Source: Alphaproteobacteria bacterium
GTDB lineage: Bacteria > Pseudomonadota > Alphaproteobacteria > Rhizobiales > Xanthobacteraceae
DNA length: 32,691 bases
NCBI GenBank assembly: GCA_005884765.1
Contig: VAZV01000201.1
Coordinates: 1-32,691 of the forward strand
Direction of reading: 5' to 3'
Shown in pieces: positions 25,609 to 32,691 of this stretch. The translations under genes were made by a program, and so were the position numbers. The notes under the pieces were generated by a model. The model was not told where the DNA came from. It saw nothing but the letters and a program-made list of their open reading frames with translations, and made no database searches. The first letter of the stretch is position 1. The number at the start of each line of letters is the position of its first letter.

Positions 25609-25624
25609 TTAGGTTTTCGTTAAC
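25609..25624. promoter_or_regulatory. CtrA-like box, one mismatch
   Basis: TTAG, seven bases (25613-25619), then TTAAC gives one mismatch to TTAA-N7-TTAA. It lies about 60-75 bases upstream of the glycosyltransferase gene, where a promoter for the cassette could be. One of two half-sites is imperfect, so this is tentative. Confidence 0.3.
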
Positions 25625-25682
25625 TACGCCTATTTACTGTTTCGTCAGAAGTAAGGCGCAGTTCGCCGCTTCGGAGCCAATC

Positions 25683-26462
25683 ATGAACGACAAAATCCAT
25701 CTTGTGGTGGCTACGCCCTGCTTCGGCGGTCAGATCTCCACCATCTACGCGGGCTCGATCTTCCGATTGCAGCGGGCGCTGCGCTCCAGCTCCAATGTCG
25801 AGCTTACCGTTCAGATGCGCGACGGTGACGCGCTGATCACGCGGGCGCGCGCCAACCTGGTGACGCTGTTCCTGAACGATCCCACCGCCACCCATCTCCT
25901 GTTCGTAGACGCGGACATCGGCTTTACGCCCGAGCAGGTTTTTCGGCTGATCGAATGCGGGGCCGATGTCGTTGCCGGCGTGTATCCGATCAAGCGGGTC
26001 AACTGGGAGAAGGCGAGGCGGGCGCTGGAGTCGAAGCGATCGAACGTGCCGGCAGCCTCGCTCGACTATGTGCTCGAGATCGACGACCCCGATCGCGTGA
26101 CGGTGGTCAGGGGATTTACCCGGGTGCGCTACGCCGGAACCGGCTTTTTGATGATCCGCCGCCATGTGCTGGAAAGGATGTGCGCGCACCCGGACCACGC
26201 TTCGCTGCAATTCTTCCGCGAGCATTCGCACGACGCGCTCGCCGGAAGTCCAAACAGGTTCGCATTGTTCGAGTGCATGATCGACCCGAAGAACGGAACT
26301 TATCTCAGCGAGGATTTCGCGTTCTGCCGACGCTGGACCGATATCGGCGGCGAGATCTGGGCCGATCTCGAAAGCAGTCTCGATCACGTCGGACCGTCGG
26401 TCTTTCATGGCGATGTCTCATCGCAGTTTGCGGTGGCGCCAGCCGCGGCGGATGCCGCGTGA
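25683..26462 (+). CDS. GT-A-like glycosyltransferase of unknown acceptor
   Basis: This 259-residue predicted cytoplasmic protein has a GT-A (family-2-like) layout: IHLVVATPCFGGQIST at the start, a central HLLFVDADIGF with a DxD-type metal/nucleotide site at 76-78, ADVVAGVYPIKR, and a second acidic patch EDFAFCRRWTDIGGEIW that resembles the ED motif before the catalytic base. It is shorter than many transferases and lacks membrane helices. GGAG lies six bases before the ATG. It follows flgL by 93 bases and precedes the PLP enzyme by ten. The position suggests modification of flagellar protein or a linked glycan, but the donor and acceptor are unknown. Confidence 0.7.
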   Translation: MNDKIHLVVATPCFGGQISTIYAGSIFRLQRALRSSSNVELTVQMRDGDALITRARANLVTLFLNDPTATHLLFVDADIGFTPEQVFRLIECGADVVAGVYPIKRVNWEKARRALESKRSNVPAASLDYVLEIDDPDRVTVVRGFTRVRYAGTGFLMIRRHVLERMCAHPDHASLQFFREHSHDALAGSPNRFALFECMIDPKNGTYLSEDFAFCRRWTDIGGEIWADLESSLDHVGPSVFHGDVSSQFAVAPAAADAA

Positions 26463-26472
26463 GATCCGGGCA

Positions 26473-28113
26473 ATGATGTCCGCCGCTCCTGCGTTGCAAA
26501 CTACTGAGGGTGTGCGTTCCCGCGTCTTCGATGGCAGGCCGTCGCACGGGCTGCGTGACTTGTTCGCACCGCTTCATGATCTGCTCACCTGCGGCGGCGA
26601 TCCTCGGCTGAGCCTCGATCCGGCTCGGGGCCGCAATGCGTACGGGTGCGGACCCATGCCTTCGCCGCAGACATGGAGTTTTGCCTCAAGCACGGCATCG
26701 TCGATTTCGGAGCGGGCCTACAGGCGCGCCGCTCTTGCGCGCGAGGAGCTAATGCAGTCGGCGATCACAGCCGGGCTGGAGGCAGCGCTTGACGCGCGCA
26801 TCGAAGAAATGCGCAGCGAACTCAGAGCTCATTTGCGGCTTTCGGCAAGCGAAGTGGATGTGGTTTTCTCTCCGTCGGGCACCGACTCGCAGCTTCATGC
26901 CTTGTTTGTCGCACGGTCGTTGCTGGGTCCTGCGCTCACAACGATCATTGTGGGGTCGGATCAGACCGGCAGCGGAACGGTCTATACGGCGCGTGGGCGC
27001 CACTTCAATACGCTGACGGCGGGTGAGCGCCCGGTTCGCAAGGATGCGCCGATCGACGGCTTGTCCTGCGACAGCGTCGAGGTGCCGTTGTTCGGCGGAA
27101 CGCGAGACGTCAGAATGCGGACGGATGGCGACGCGGCCGTTCTCGACGCCATTGACGCTGTGGTCGCGAACGGCGCCAGCGTTCTGCTCCAAATCATGGA
27201 TTCGTCGAAACTTGGCTGGCGCTCGCCGAGCGAAGCGTGCCTCGACGAGATCGCCAATAGGTGGCCCGACCAGGTTTGGATCGTCGTCGACGCCTGCCAG
27301 ATGCGCATCAGCCGCCGTCGGATGAAAACCTATCTCGATCGCGGATATATGGTGCTGATCACGGGCTCCAAATATTTCGGCGGACCCGCCTTCAGCGGCG
27401 CGCTGCTGGTCCCGGCGGGGCTTTCGCGATCGCTCGATCGAGGCGAAGGGATCGCGCCCGGAGTTCTCGACTATGCCAGCCGCAGCGATTGGCCGAAACG
27501 CTGGAGCGCGCTGCGGTCTCGTTTCGAGAGCAGGCCCAATCTCGGTCAATGGCTGCGCTGGGAAGCTGCGCTGGAAGAAATCAAGGCCTATTACCAGGTG
27601 CCGGATGCGTTCCGCACGCTGGCGCTGCGACAGCTCGAGGCCGGGATCGAGAGCCTTATCATGCTGTCGTCATCGCTTCATCTGGTTGGCTCGGGGACGA
27701 AAGCCTGCGGGAGTGAAGACGAGGAATTCGCTCACGCAACGATCTTTCCGTTCACGATCAACCGCGATCGCAGCCCGCTTTCGCCCGACCGCTGCCGGGT
27801 AGTTTATCGTGCGCTGGCGCAGGATTTGCGCGAGGTGATCGGCGGCAGCGAGGCTGATCAGGCCATCACGGCGCGTCATTGCCTGGTCGGCCAACCGGTT
27901 CGAATAGAGATGCGGGACGAAGAGCCGACTGCCGCACTACGCCTGTGCGTCGGCGCGCGCCTCGTCACCGAGACGTGGTCGCCGGACGCTCGAGCCGCGC
28001 AGCAGAATCTACAGCGCGAGCTTGATCGCATCGCAGACGTCGTCGCCAAGATAGAGCTGCTGCTTGAGCATACAGGCAGGATGGAATTCGTGGAGCTGCC
28101 ATATGCAAACTGA
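26473..28113 (+). CDS. PLP-dependent fold-type I enzyme, reaction unknown
   Basis: This 546-residue protein has the aminotransferase class V/decarboxylase-like core. VVFSPSGTDSQLHALFVA (about 131-148) is the phosphate-binding loop region. WIVVDACQM holds the Asp that pairs with the PLP nitrogen (Asp273) and a Gln (276). ITGSKYFGGPAF holds the Schiff-base Lys (Lys300). An unusual N-terminal part of about 100 residues precedes it. The start at 26473 was chosen because GAGA lies upstream and it follows the glycosyltransferase stop by ten bases; ATGs at 26407 and 26452 overlap that gene. Its stop overlaps the next start by eleven bases. I do not recognise a characterised relative. Confidence 0.75.
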   Translation: MMSAAPALQTTEGVRSRVFDGRPSHGLRDLFAPLHDLLTCGGDPRLSLDPARGRNAYGCGPMPSPQTWSFASSTASSISERAYRRAALAREELMQSAITAGLEAALDARIEEMRSELRAHLRLSASEVDVVFSPSGTDSQLHALFVARSLLGPALTTIIVGSDQTGSGTVYTARGRHFNTLTAGERPVRKDAPIDGLSCDSVEVPLFGGTRDVRMRTDGDAAVLDAIDAVVANGASVLLQIMDSSKLGWRSPSEACLDEIANRWPDQVWIVVDACQMRISRRRMKTYLDRGYMVLITGSKYFGGPAFSGALLVPAGLSRSLDRGEGIAPGVLDYASRSDWPKRWSALRSRFESRPNLGQWLRWEAALEEIKAYYQVPDAFRTLALRQLEAGIESLIMLSSSLHLVGSGTKACGSEDEEFAHATIFPFTINRDRSPLSPDRCRVVYRALAQDLREVIGGSEADQAITARHCLVGQPVRIEMRDEEPTAALRLCVGARLVTETWSPDARAAQQNLQRELDRIADVVAKIELLLEHTGRMEFVELPYAN

Positions 28114-29338
28114 ATCTCTCGGACTAGCCGACACCGCCTGCGCAGACCGGGTCGGCATGGCCCGGCTCACGAAGATGGCGTTCGACGGCGCAGACCTGCG
28201 TCCGTTATGCCAGGAACTGACCGCCAAGCTGCTCGACGGCACCGCGCAGGCGGGCGAGGGACTGGACCTGTCGCTGATCGCGCAGCTTCTGGGCGACAAG
28301 GAGACCGGTCTTGCCGTTCAGCGGGAGATACTCGCCTCTCATCGGCTATTCCGCTCGCCATGCGCCGCAAGCAATCCGCGTCTGCGCGTTCTTGCGCTGG
28401 CAGCGGCGACCGACATGGGCAGCAATACGCCGATCGAATTCCTCCTTGAGGAGTCCGGCATCGAGTTGATGGTGCTGTACGTCGTTCCCGACGCCGGACT
28501 CCCGGTGCCGCTGCCCAATCACGACGTCGCTATCGTGATCGCCTCCGATTCGGAGGATTGCCGCGAGGCGCTGTGTGTGATCGATCAGGCGGCGCCGCGC
28601 TGGCCGCGGCCGCTGCTCAATCCGCCGCAACTGGTTTGCAATCTCGATCGCGACAAGCTGCATCATCTGCTCAAGGGCGTGGACGATCTCGAGATTCCCG
28701 CGACGATCTCGGTCACCCGCGCACAGCTATTGCAGCCGGCACAGTCGGCCGGAGTGGTCGCCGGCATCGCTGTTTTTCCCATCATTGTCAGGCCGCGCGG
28801 CTCGCATGCCGGTGTCGGTCTTGCCAAAATCGATGATCGTGAGGCGATGGCGGGCTATCTCGATCAACGCCAGGAAGAAGAGTTCTTTATTTCGCGCTAC
28901 GTCGACTATTCCAGCGACGACGGCTTGTTCCGCAAATACCGCGTGGTCTTCGTGGACGGCAAGCCCTACGCCTGTCACATGGCGATCGCGGATCGCTGGG
29001 ACATCTGGTACCTCAACGCGGGAATGTCCGGGAGTGCCGGCAAGCGTCTCGAGGAAGAGACCTTCATGCATACTTTCGATTTCGGCTTCGCGCGTCGTCA
29101 CCATGCTGCGCTGGCCGGCATGGCCGGCCGCATTGGCCTCGACTACTTCACGGCGGACTGCGCGGAGACCAAAAGCAGAGCGCTGTTGATCTTCGAGGCG
29201 GACAATACCGCCGTCGTTCACAATATGGATTCGCCGGAGGTCTTTCCCTACAAGCCGCCCCAGATGCGCAAGATATTCGATGCGTTCGTGGCAATGCTGG
29301 AGCGCCGCGTCCGACGTGGGCAGGAGCAGGCGGCGTGA
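28103..29338 (+). CDS. ATP-grasp ligase-like protein
   Basis: This 411-residue protein starts inside the end of the PLP gene (ATG at 28103, GGAG seven bases upstream). The N-terminal third is a helical region plus a Rossmann-like part (LRVLALAAATDMGSNTPIEFLL). The ATP-grasp fold follows: FPIIVRPRGSHAGVGLAKI (225-243, ATP-binding strand and glycine loop), EFFISRYVDY, LFRKYRVVFVDGKPYACHMAI, and the metal-binding DYFTADCAE and FEADNTAVVHNMD (residues about 347-376, with Glu and Asn ligands). ATP-grasp enzymes join a carboxylate to an amine through an acyl-phosphate. A related group of ATP-grasp proteins is conserved in proteobacteria without known function. Its GTGA overlap with the decarboxylase implies translational coupling. 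Confidence 0.78.
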   Translation: MQTESLGLADTACADRVGMARLTKMAFDGADLRPLCQELTAKLLDGTAQAGEGLDLSLIAQLLGDKETGLAVQREILASHRLFRSPCAASNPRLRVLALAAATDMGSNTPIEFLLEESGIELMVLYVVPDAGLPVPLPNHDVAIVIASDSEDCREALCVIDQAAPRWPRPLLNPPQLVCNLDRDKLHHLLKGVDDLEIPATISVTRAQLLQPAQSAGVVAGIAVFPIIVRPRGSHAGVGLAKIDDREAMAGYLDQRQEEEFFISRYVDYSSDDGLFRKYRVVFVDGKPYACHMAIADRWDIWYLNAGMSGSAGKRLEEETFMHTFDFGFARRHHAALAGMAGRIGLDYFTADCAETKSRALLIFEADNTAVVHNMDSPEVFPYKPPQMRKIFDAFVAMLERRVRRGQEQAA

Positions 29339-30855
29339 GCGAGGTGCTGTTGCGTCAATCGTCGCTGCATTCCGAAGCAGGCGAGACGCTCGATCCCCGC
29401 AATTGGGAGGATTTGCGCGCGCAGGCTCATCGCATGCTCGATGACATGATCGACTACGTCGCGGATGTTCGCGATCGTCCGGTATGGCAACCTATACCGG
29501 ATGCTGTTCGCGGGCAGTTCCGTGCCACGCTGCCGCGTCAGCCTTCGGACCTCGGCGAGGTCTATCGCGAATTCACCGATCTCATCGCGCCGTATGCGAC
29601 CGGGAACGTTCATCCCGGCTTCATGGGATGGGTGCACGGCGGCGGCTCCGCCGTCGGCATGCTGGCGGAGATGCTGGCCGCCGGCCTCAACGCCAATCTC
29701 GGCGGACGCGATCACATTCCGATCGAAGTCGAGCGACAGATCACGGCGTGGGTCCGCGAGATGTTCGGCTTTCCCGCGAGCGCGAGCGGGATCTTCGTCA
29801 CCGGAACCTCGATGGCCAATCTGATGGCTGTGCTGGTGGCACGAACGTGCGCACTCGGCAAATCTGCGCGGCAGCACGGCATCGGCCATGAAGGCGCGGC
29901 TTTGACCGCCTACACGTCGAAGGCGGCACACGGCTGCATCGCCAAGGCGATGGATATCGCAGGCTTCGGCACCGACGCGCTGCGCTGCATCTCCATCGAC
30001 CAATCGCACCGGATCGATGTCGCTGCGCTGCGCGCGCAGATTGTGCGCGATCGCGAAGCCGGGCTGAAGCCGTTCCTGGTGGTGGCCTCGGCCGGCACGG
30101 TGGACATTGGCGCAATCGACGACTTGGCGGCGCTCGCAGCGCTTTGCCGTGAAGAGAAGCTCTGGTTTCACGTCGACGGCGCCTATGGCGCGCTCGGGAT
30201 CCTCTCGCCGGTGCTCGCGCCGCTGCTCAAGGGCATAGAGGATGCCGATTCGATTGCGCTTGATTTCCACAAGTGGGGACAGGTGCCCTACGACGCGGGC
30301 TTTCTGATGGTGCGCGACGGCGAGCGGCATCGCCAGGCATTTGCGGCGCCTGCCGCCTATCTGCGGCGGGAAACGCGCGGGCTCGCCGCGGGTGCATCGT
30401 GGCCTTGCGATCTCGGTCCCGATCTGTCGCGCGGCTTCCGGGCACTCAAGACCTGGTTCACCTTCAAGACCTACGGCACCGAAAAGCTCGGAGCGGTCAT
30501 CGCGCGCACCTGTGCGCTCGCCGGACATCTGCAAGCGCGGATTTTGGCGGAGCCGCGGCTCGAACTGCTGGCACCGGTCAATCTCAACATCGTCTGCTTC
30601 CGCTATCGCGCGATCAACGCCAACAAGATCAATGGCGACATCGTTATCGACATTCAGGAATCCGGGATCGCTGCGCCATCGACCACTATTCTCGATGGCC
30701 AACTCGCGATACGGGCGGCGATCGTCAATCACCGCACCGATGCTCGCGATATCGATGCGTTGATTTCAGCCGTGCTGGAATTCGGGGCGCTGCGATCGTC
30801 TCCCAACGACGGCCTTGTGCCGCAAATCGAAGCATCTCCGCCGCTGGCGATGTAA
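29335..30855 (+). CDS. Group II PLP-dependent amino-acid decarboxylase
   Basis: A protein of 506 residues, starting at a GTG that overlaps the ATP-grasp stop by four bases (GTGA), with AGGAG eight bases upstream. It belongs to the aromatic-L-amino-acid/diaminobutyrate decarboxylase family: NVHPGFMGWVHGGG (91-104) in the substrate pocket, FVTGTSMANLMAVLVAR (phosphate loop), TSKAAHGCIAKA with the ring-stacking His199, FHVDGAYG with Asp281, and ALDFHKWGQVPYDAG with the Schiff-base Lys313. Length and order of motifs are normal. It would release CO2 from an amino acid to give an amine; the substrate is not clear from the sequence. It converges with flbT, with 50 bases between the stops. Confidence 0.88.
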   Translation: MSEVLLRQSSLHSEAGETLDPRNWEDLRAQAHRMLDDMIDYVADVRDRPVWQPIPDAVRGQFRATLPRQPSDLGEVYREFTDLIAPYATGNVHPGFMGWVHGGGSAVGMLAEMLAAGLNANLGGRDHIPIEVERQITAWVREMFGFPASASGIFVTGTSMANLMAVLVARTCALGKSARQHGIGHEGAALTAYTSKAAHGCIAKAMDIAGFGTDALRCISIDQSHRIDVAALRAQIVRDREAGLKPFLVVASAGTVDIGAIDDLAALAALCREEKLWFHVDGAYGALGILSPVLAPLLKGIEDADSIALDFHKWGQVPYDAGFLMVRDGERHRQAFAAPAAYLRRETRGLAAGASWPCDLGPDLSRGFRALKTWFTFKTYGTEKLGAVIARTCALAGHLQARILAEPRLELLAPVNLNIVCFRYRAINANKINGDIVIDIQESGIAAPSTTILDGQLAIRAAIVNHRTDARDIDALISAVLEFGALRSSPNDGLVPQIEASPPLAM

Positions 30856-30870
30856 GCGATCGCTGTCAGC

Positions 30871-30887
30871 CGGAGCGTTGCGCTCCG
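30871..30887. terminator. Possible bidirectional terminator hairpin
   Basis: CGGAGCG (30871-30877) pairs with CGCTCCG (30881-30887) around a TTG loop, between the convergent stops of the decarboxylase (30855) and flbT (30906). There is no T run on either side, so this is only a stem-loop that could slow or end transcription. Confidence 0.3.
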
Positions 30888-30905
30888 TCGCGAACCGCGA
30901 TGGCG

Positions 30906-31343
30906 CTACGCTGACTTGCGGTCGGTTTCCATGTTGACGCGGGTCGCACGGAGAGATTTCGCGTCCTGAATGAGCTTGTCTTCGTGGTCGATCAGTTTTT
31001 TCGCTTCTTTCAGCGCGTAATACGGATCGCCATTCAGGATGTGATTGTTGATCCCTTCGATGAAAGGCCACGCGCTCGGTACGGTGCTCAGGATGTCTCG
31101 CACCAGGCTGAAGTAGGTCGGATGATGGGCCATCGGGTCCGGCGAGAGATACATCAGTTGCACCGCCAGATAGACCAGCTTGGCCGGCGTGTCCGCGGTT
31201 TCCGGCGTCAGGATATCCTTCTCGCGCAGGATCGGAATCTTGTCGCCGTCGATCAACAGCCGCGCGCGCTGATCGGTATTGGTGATCACGCACGCGCCAA
31301 TGATGATGCGCTCGTTCGGCTTGAGCTCGACTTTTAAAGCCAC
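30906..31343 (-). CDS. flbT: Flagellin mRNA regulator FlbT
   Basis: This 145-residue FlbT has the family-defining start LKVELKPNERIIIGACVITN, followed by ILREKDILTPETADTPAKLVYLAVQLMYL and a helical C-terminus. In Caulobacter FlbT binds the 5' leader of flagellin mRNA and destabilises it until the hook is finished, so filament subunits are not made too early. The start chosen is GTG at 31343 (VALKVELK...), which has GGAGA about six bases upstream; the frame runs on to 31397 without a site. It is divergent from the flagellin gene, separated by 306 bases. The usual partner gene flaF is not seen in the window. Confidence 0.92.
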   Translation of the reverse strand: MALKVELKPNERIIIGACVITNTDQRARLLIDGDKIPILREKDILTPETADTPAKLVYLAVQLMYLSPDPMAHHPTYFSLVRDILSTVPSAWPFIEGINNHILNGDPYYALKEAKKLIDHEDKLIQDAKSLRATRVNMETDRKSA

Positions 31344-31649
31344 GGCTGTTCTCCGCTGAAATGCGCCGGCTTCGACGTCTGAACGATTTCGACGCATCCT
31401 TTCCGATTATGGTTAACACCACGTAAACGACAGTAGCGGTTCTCCAAATGCGCAGTGTTATCAAGGCAATATCGAGATTGGCGCAAACGTCGAGCCGACA
31501 ATCAGCGGCTTATTGGGGTGGCCAGATGGTCTCCAGGCCGGCTTCGATTCATGTTTCGTTAGAAACAAGCTTCCACGGTGAGCCGGTCGCCCGAGCAGAA
31601 ACGATTGGGACGGCATCACTCTAAATTTCACACCAGAAAGGTATGAAAC
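31344..31649. other. Divergent flbT-fliC intergenic region, 306 bases
   Basis: This region carries the start regions of flbT (minus) and the flagellin gene (plus). It holds a TTAA-N7-TAAAC near-match to a CtrA box at about 31414-31429 and a stem-loop in the second half (listed separately). The flagellin ribosome binding site GAAAGG lies just before 31650. A GG-N10-GC at 31577-31590 has poor flanks, and no clear sigma-54 site was found. No gene was seen. Confidence 0.45.
31538..31586 (+). promoter_or_regulatory. Nested stem-loop upstream of the flagellin gene
   Basis: An outer stem CCGGCT (31538-31543) with AGCCGG (31581-31586) encloses an inner stem TGTTTC (31552-31557) with GAAACA (31562-31567) around GTTA. 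It ends 63 bases before the flagellin ATG. If it is transcribed it could be the leader structure contacted by FlbT, whose gene is adjacent. The start of transcription is not known, so its inclusion in the mRNA is unproven. Confidence 0.35.
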
Positions 31650-32691
31650 ATGTCTATTGTTCTCTCGGCAGCCGTTCGCCAGAACCTGCTCTCGCTGCAA
31701 GACACCGCCGCGCTCTTGTCCACCACCCAGAATCGTCTGGCCACCGGTAACAAGGTCAACTCGGCCCTCGACAATCCCACCAACTTCTTCACCGCGCAGG
31801 GCCTTAACAACCGCGCGAGCGATATCAACAACCTGCTCGACAGCATCGGTAACGGCGTGCAGGTGCTGCAGGCTGCCAACACCGGCCTGACCTCGCTGCA
31901 GAAGCTGGTCGATACCGCCAAGTCGATCGCGAACCAGGTGCTGCAAGCGCCCGCCGGCTATACGTCCAAGTCGAGCGTAAGTTCTTCCGCCCTCCTTGGC
32001 ACAGCGGCCAATCTGGTGGATGGCACCAGCATCAAGGCCGGCGACAAACTGGTAATTGCGGCGACCACTGGACTCCCGGCTGTCTCCATCACGTTGGGCG
32101 CCAGCGAGTCCCTCGATCAGTTGAATACCTCATTGGCAGCGAGCAATCTGACAGCCAGCCTCGACAGCAGCAACAAGCTCGTCATCACCACGACGAATGA
32201 TGCGGCCTCGTCCACCATCGGTGCCGTCACCTGGACCACCACCGGCTCTGCGACGTTCGGAGCTACCGGCAGCGCCGTGGTTGCCGATGCGGCCTCGCAG
32301 GCCATTCGCACCAGCCTGGTGAACCAGTACAACGGCATCATCACGCAGATCACGACCACCGCCCAGGATTCGTCCTTCAACGGTATCAACCTGCTGTTTG
32401 GCGACAACCTCAAGCTGACCTTCGACGAAACCGCCAAGTCCACGCTCAACGTCAGTGGCGTCACTTTCGACGCGACCGGCCTTGGCCTTGCTTCGCTGAC
32501 CAGCGGCACGGACTTCCTGGACAACAGCTCGGCCAACGCCGCGCTCACCAAGCTCACCTCGGCCAGCACTGTGCTCCGCACCGAGGCTTCGGCCCTGGGT
32601 TCGAACCTGACGGTCGTGCAGTTGCGTCAGGATTTCAACAAGAGCCTGATCAACGTGCTGCAGACCGGCGCGTCAAACCTGACGCTGGCCG
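31650..32691 (+). CDS. fliC: Flagellin (partial, runs off the right edge)
   Basis: The filament subunit, with 347 codons visible and no stop before the edge. The N-terminus MSIVLSAAVRQNLLSLQDTA, TQNRLATGNKVNSALDNPTN and NNLLDSIGNGVQVLQAANTG is the D0/D1 flagellin coiled segment of Bradyrhizobium type. The variable centre (about 115-210) contains a Flagellin_IN-like module. The start of the C-terminal coiled segment (LVNQYNGIITQITTTAQDSSFNGINLL, SALGSNLTVVQLRQDFNKSLIN) is present; only the last 40 or so residues should be missing. GAAAGG precedes the ATG. FlbT, encoded divergently, is the expected post-transcriptional regulator. Confidence 0.95.
   Translation, partial: MSIVLSAAVRQNLLSLQDTAALLSTTQNRLATGNKVNSALDNPTNFFTAQGLNNRASDINNLLDSIGNGVQVLQAANTGLTSLQKLVDTAKSIANQVLQAPAGYTSKSSVSSSALLGTAANLVDGTSIKAGDKLVIAATTGLPAVSITLGASESLDQLNTSLAASNLTASLDSSNKLVITTTNDAASSTIGAVTWTTTGSATFGATGSAVVADAASQAIRTSLVNQYNGIITQITTTAQDSSFNGINLLFGDNLKLTFDETAKSTLNVSGVTFDATGLGLASLTSGTDFLDNSSANAALTKLTSASTVLRTEASALGSNLTVVQLRQDFNKSLINVLQTGASNLTLA

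Noticed and set aside
26407..26472. Earlier ATG starts (26407, 26452) for the PLP enzyme
   Set aside because: They lie inside the glycosyltransferase gene and add a basic segment without family features; 26473 has better spacing to a purine run. The choice is not certain.
29248..30732. 494-residue open frame antisense to the decarboxylase gene
   Set aside because: It is a shadow of GC-rich coding DNA: the translation is rich in Arg and has no recognisable family, while the plus-strand frame has every decarboxylase motif.
31577..31590. GG-N10-GC as a sigma-54 promoter for flagellin
   Set aside because: Spacing fits, but the flanking bases match the -24/-12 consensus poorly and the site overlaps the stem-loop.
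30856..31649. A flaF gene beside flbT
   Set aside because: No frame between the decarboxylase and the flagellin gene encodes a FlaF-like protein; if present it is outside the window.
1..32691. CRISPR arrays, tRNA or rRNA genes, insertion sequences, phage genes
   Set aside because: No regularly spaced repeats, cloverleaf sequences, transposase or integrase motifs were found on reading the window.

Overview
The window looks like chromosomal DNA of an alphaproteobacterium of the Bradyrhizobium/Rhodopseudomonas group (Nitrobacteraceae). The evidence is GC-rich coding DNA with long antisense shadow frames, an exact TTAA-N7-TTAA CtrA-type box, FlbT beside a flagellin whose N-terminus is of the Bradyrhizobium type, a sigma-54 (GG-N10-GC) promoter in front of flgE, and an intergenic hairpin repeat of the kind common in this group. 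No tRNA, rRNA, CRISPR array, insertion sequence or phage gene was seen.

Positions 1-19678 are mostly housekeeping and accessory genes in short units. In order they are: the first codons of a minus-strand gene; an HPt phosphotransfer protein; an adrenodoxin-type [2Fe-2S] ferredoxin; an ALDH7-type aldehyde dehydrogenase and a hotdog thioesterase (both minus); a thioredoxin-reductase-like ferredoxin-NADP reductase; a DUF2147 exported protein; an SGNH hydrolase; a YbhN-like membrane protein; a DUF892 ferritin-like protein with an apparent internal deletion; two divergent MFS transporters; an MHYT-PAS-GGDEF-EAL c-di-GMP protein; three small membrane proteins of unknown role; a UspF-like stress protein; a SixA-type phosphatase; a FAD amine-oxidase-like protein; and an exported MsrB.

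Positions 19679-32691 form a flagellar locus. A control region carries two copies of a hairpin repeat, two 13-base direct repeats that resemble an upstream activator site, a rho-independent terminator and a sigma-54 promoter. It leads into flgE, flgK and flgL. The same strand then continues, with short gaps and overlapping stop/start codons, into a GT-A-like glycosyltransferase, an unassigned fold-type I PLP enzyme, an ATP-grasp ligase and a group II PLP amino-acid decarboxylase. flbT (minus strand) and a flagellin gene that runs off the right edge follow, and these two are divergent.

The most interesting part is the four-gene cassette at 25683-30855. It combines a PLP enzyme, an ATP-grasp ligase, an amino-acid decarboxylase and a glycosyltransferase, and it lies between the hook-filament junction genes and the flagellin. 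The set could make an amine or amide building block and attach it to a flagellar protein or surface glycan, but that role is inference. A second theme is that FlgE, FlgL and the flagellin appear to carry versions of one Flagellin_IN-like insertion module.
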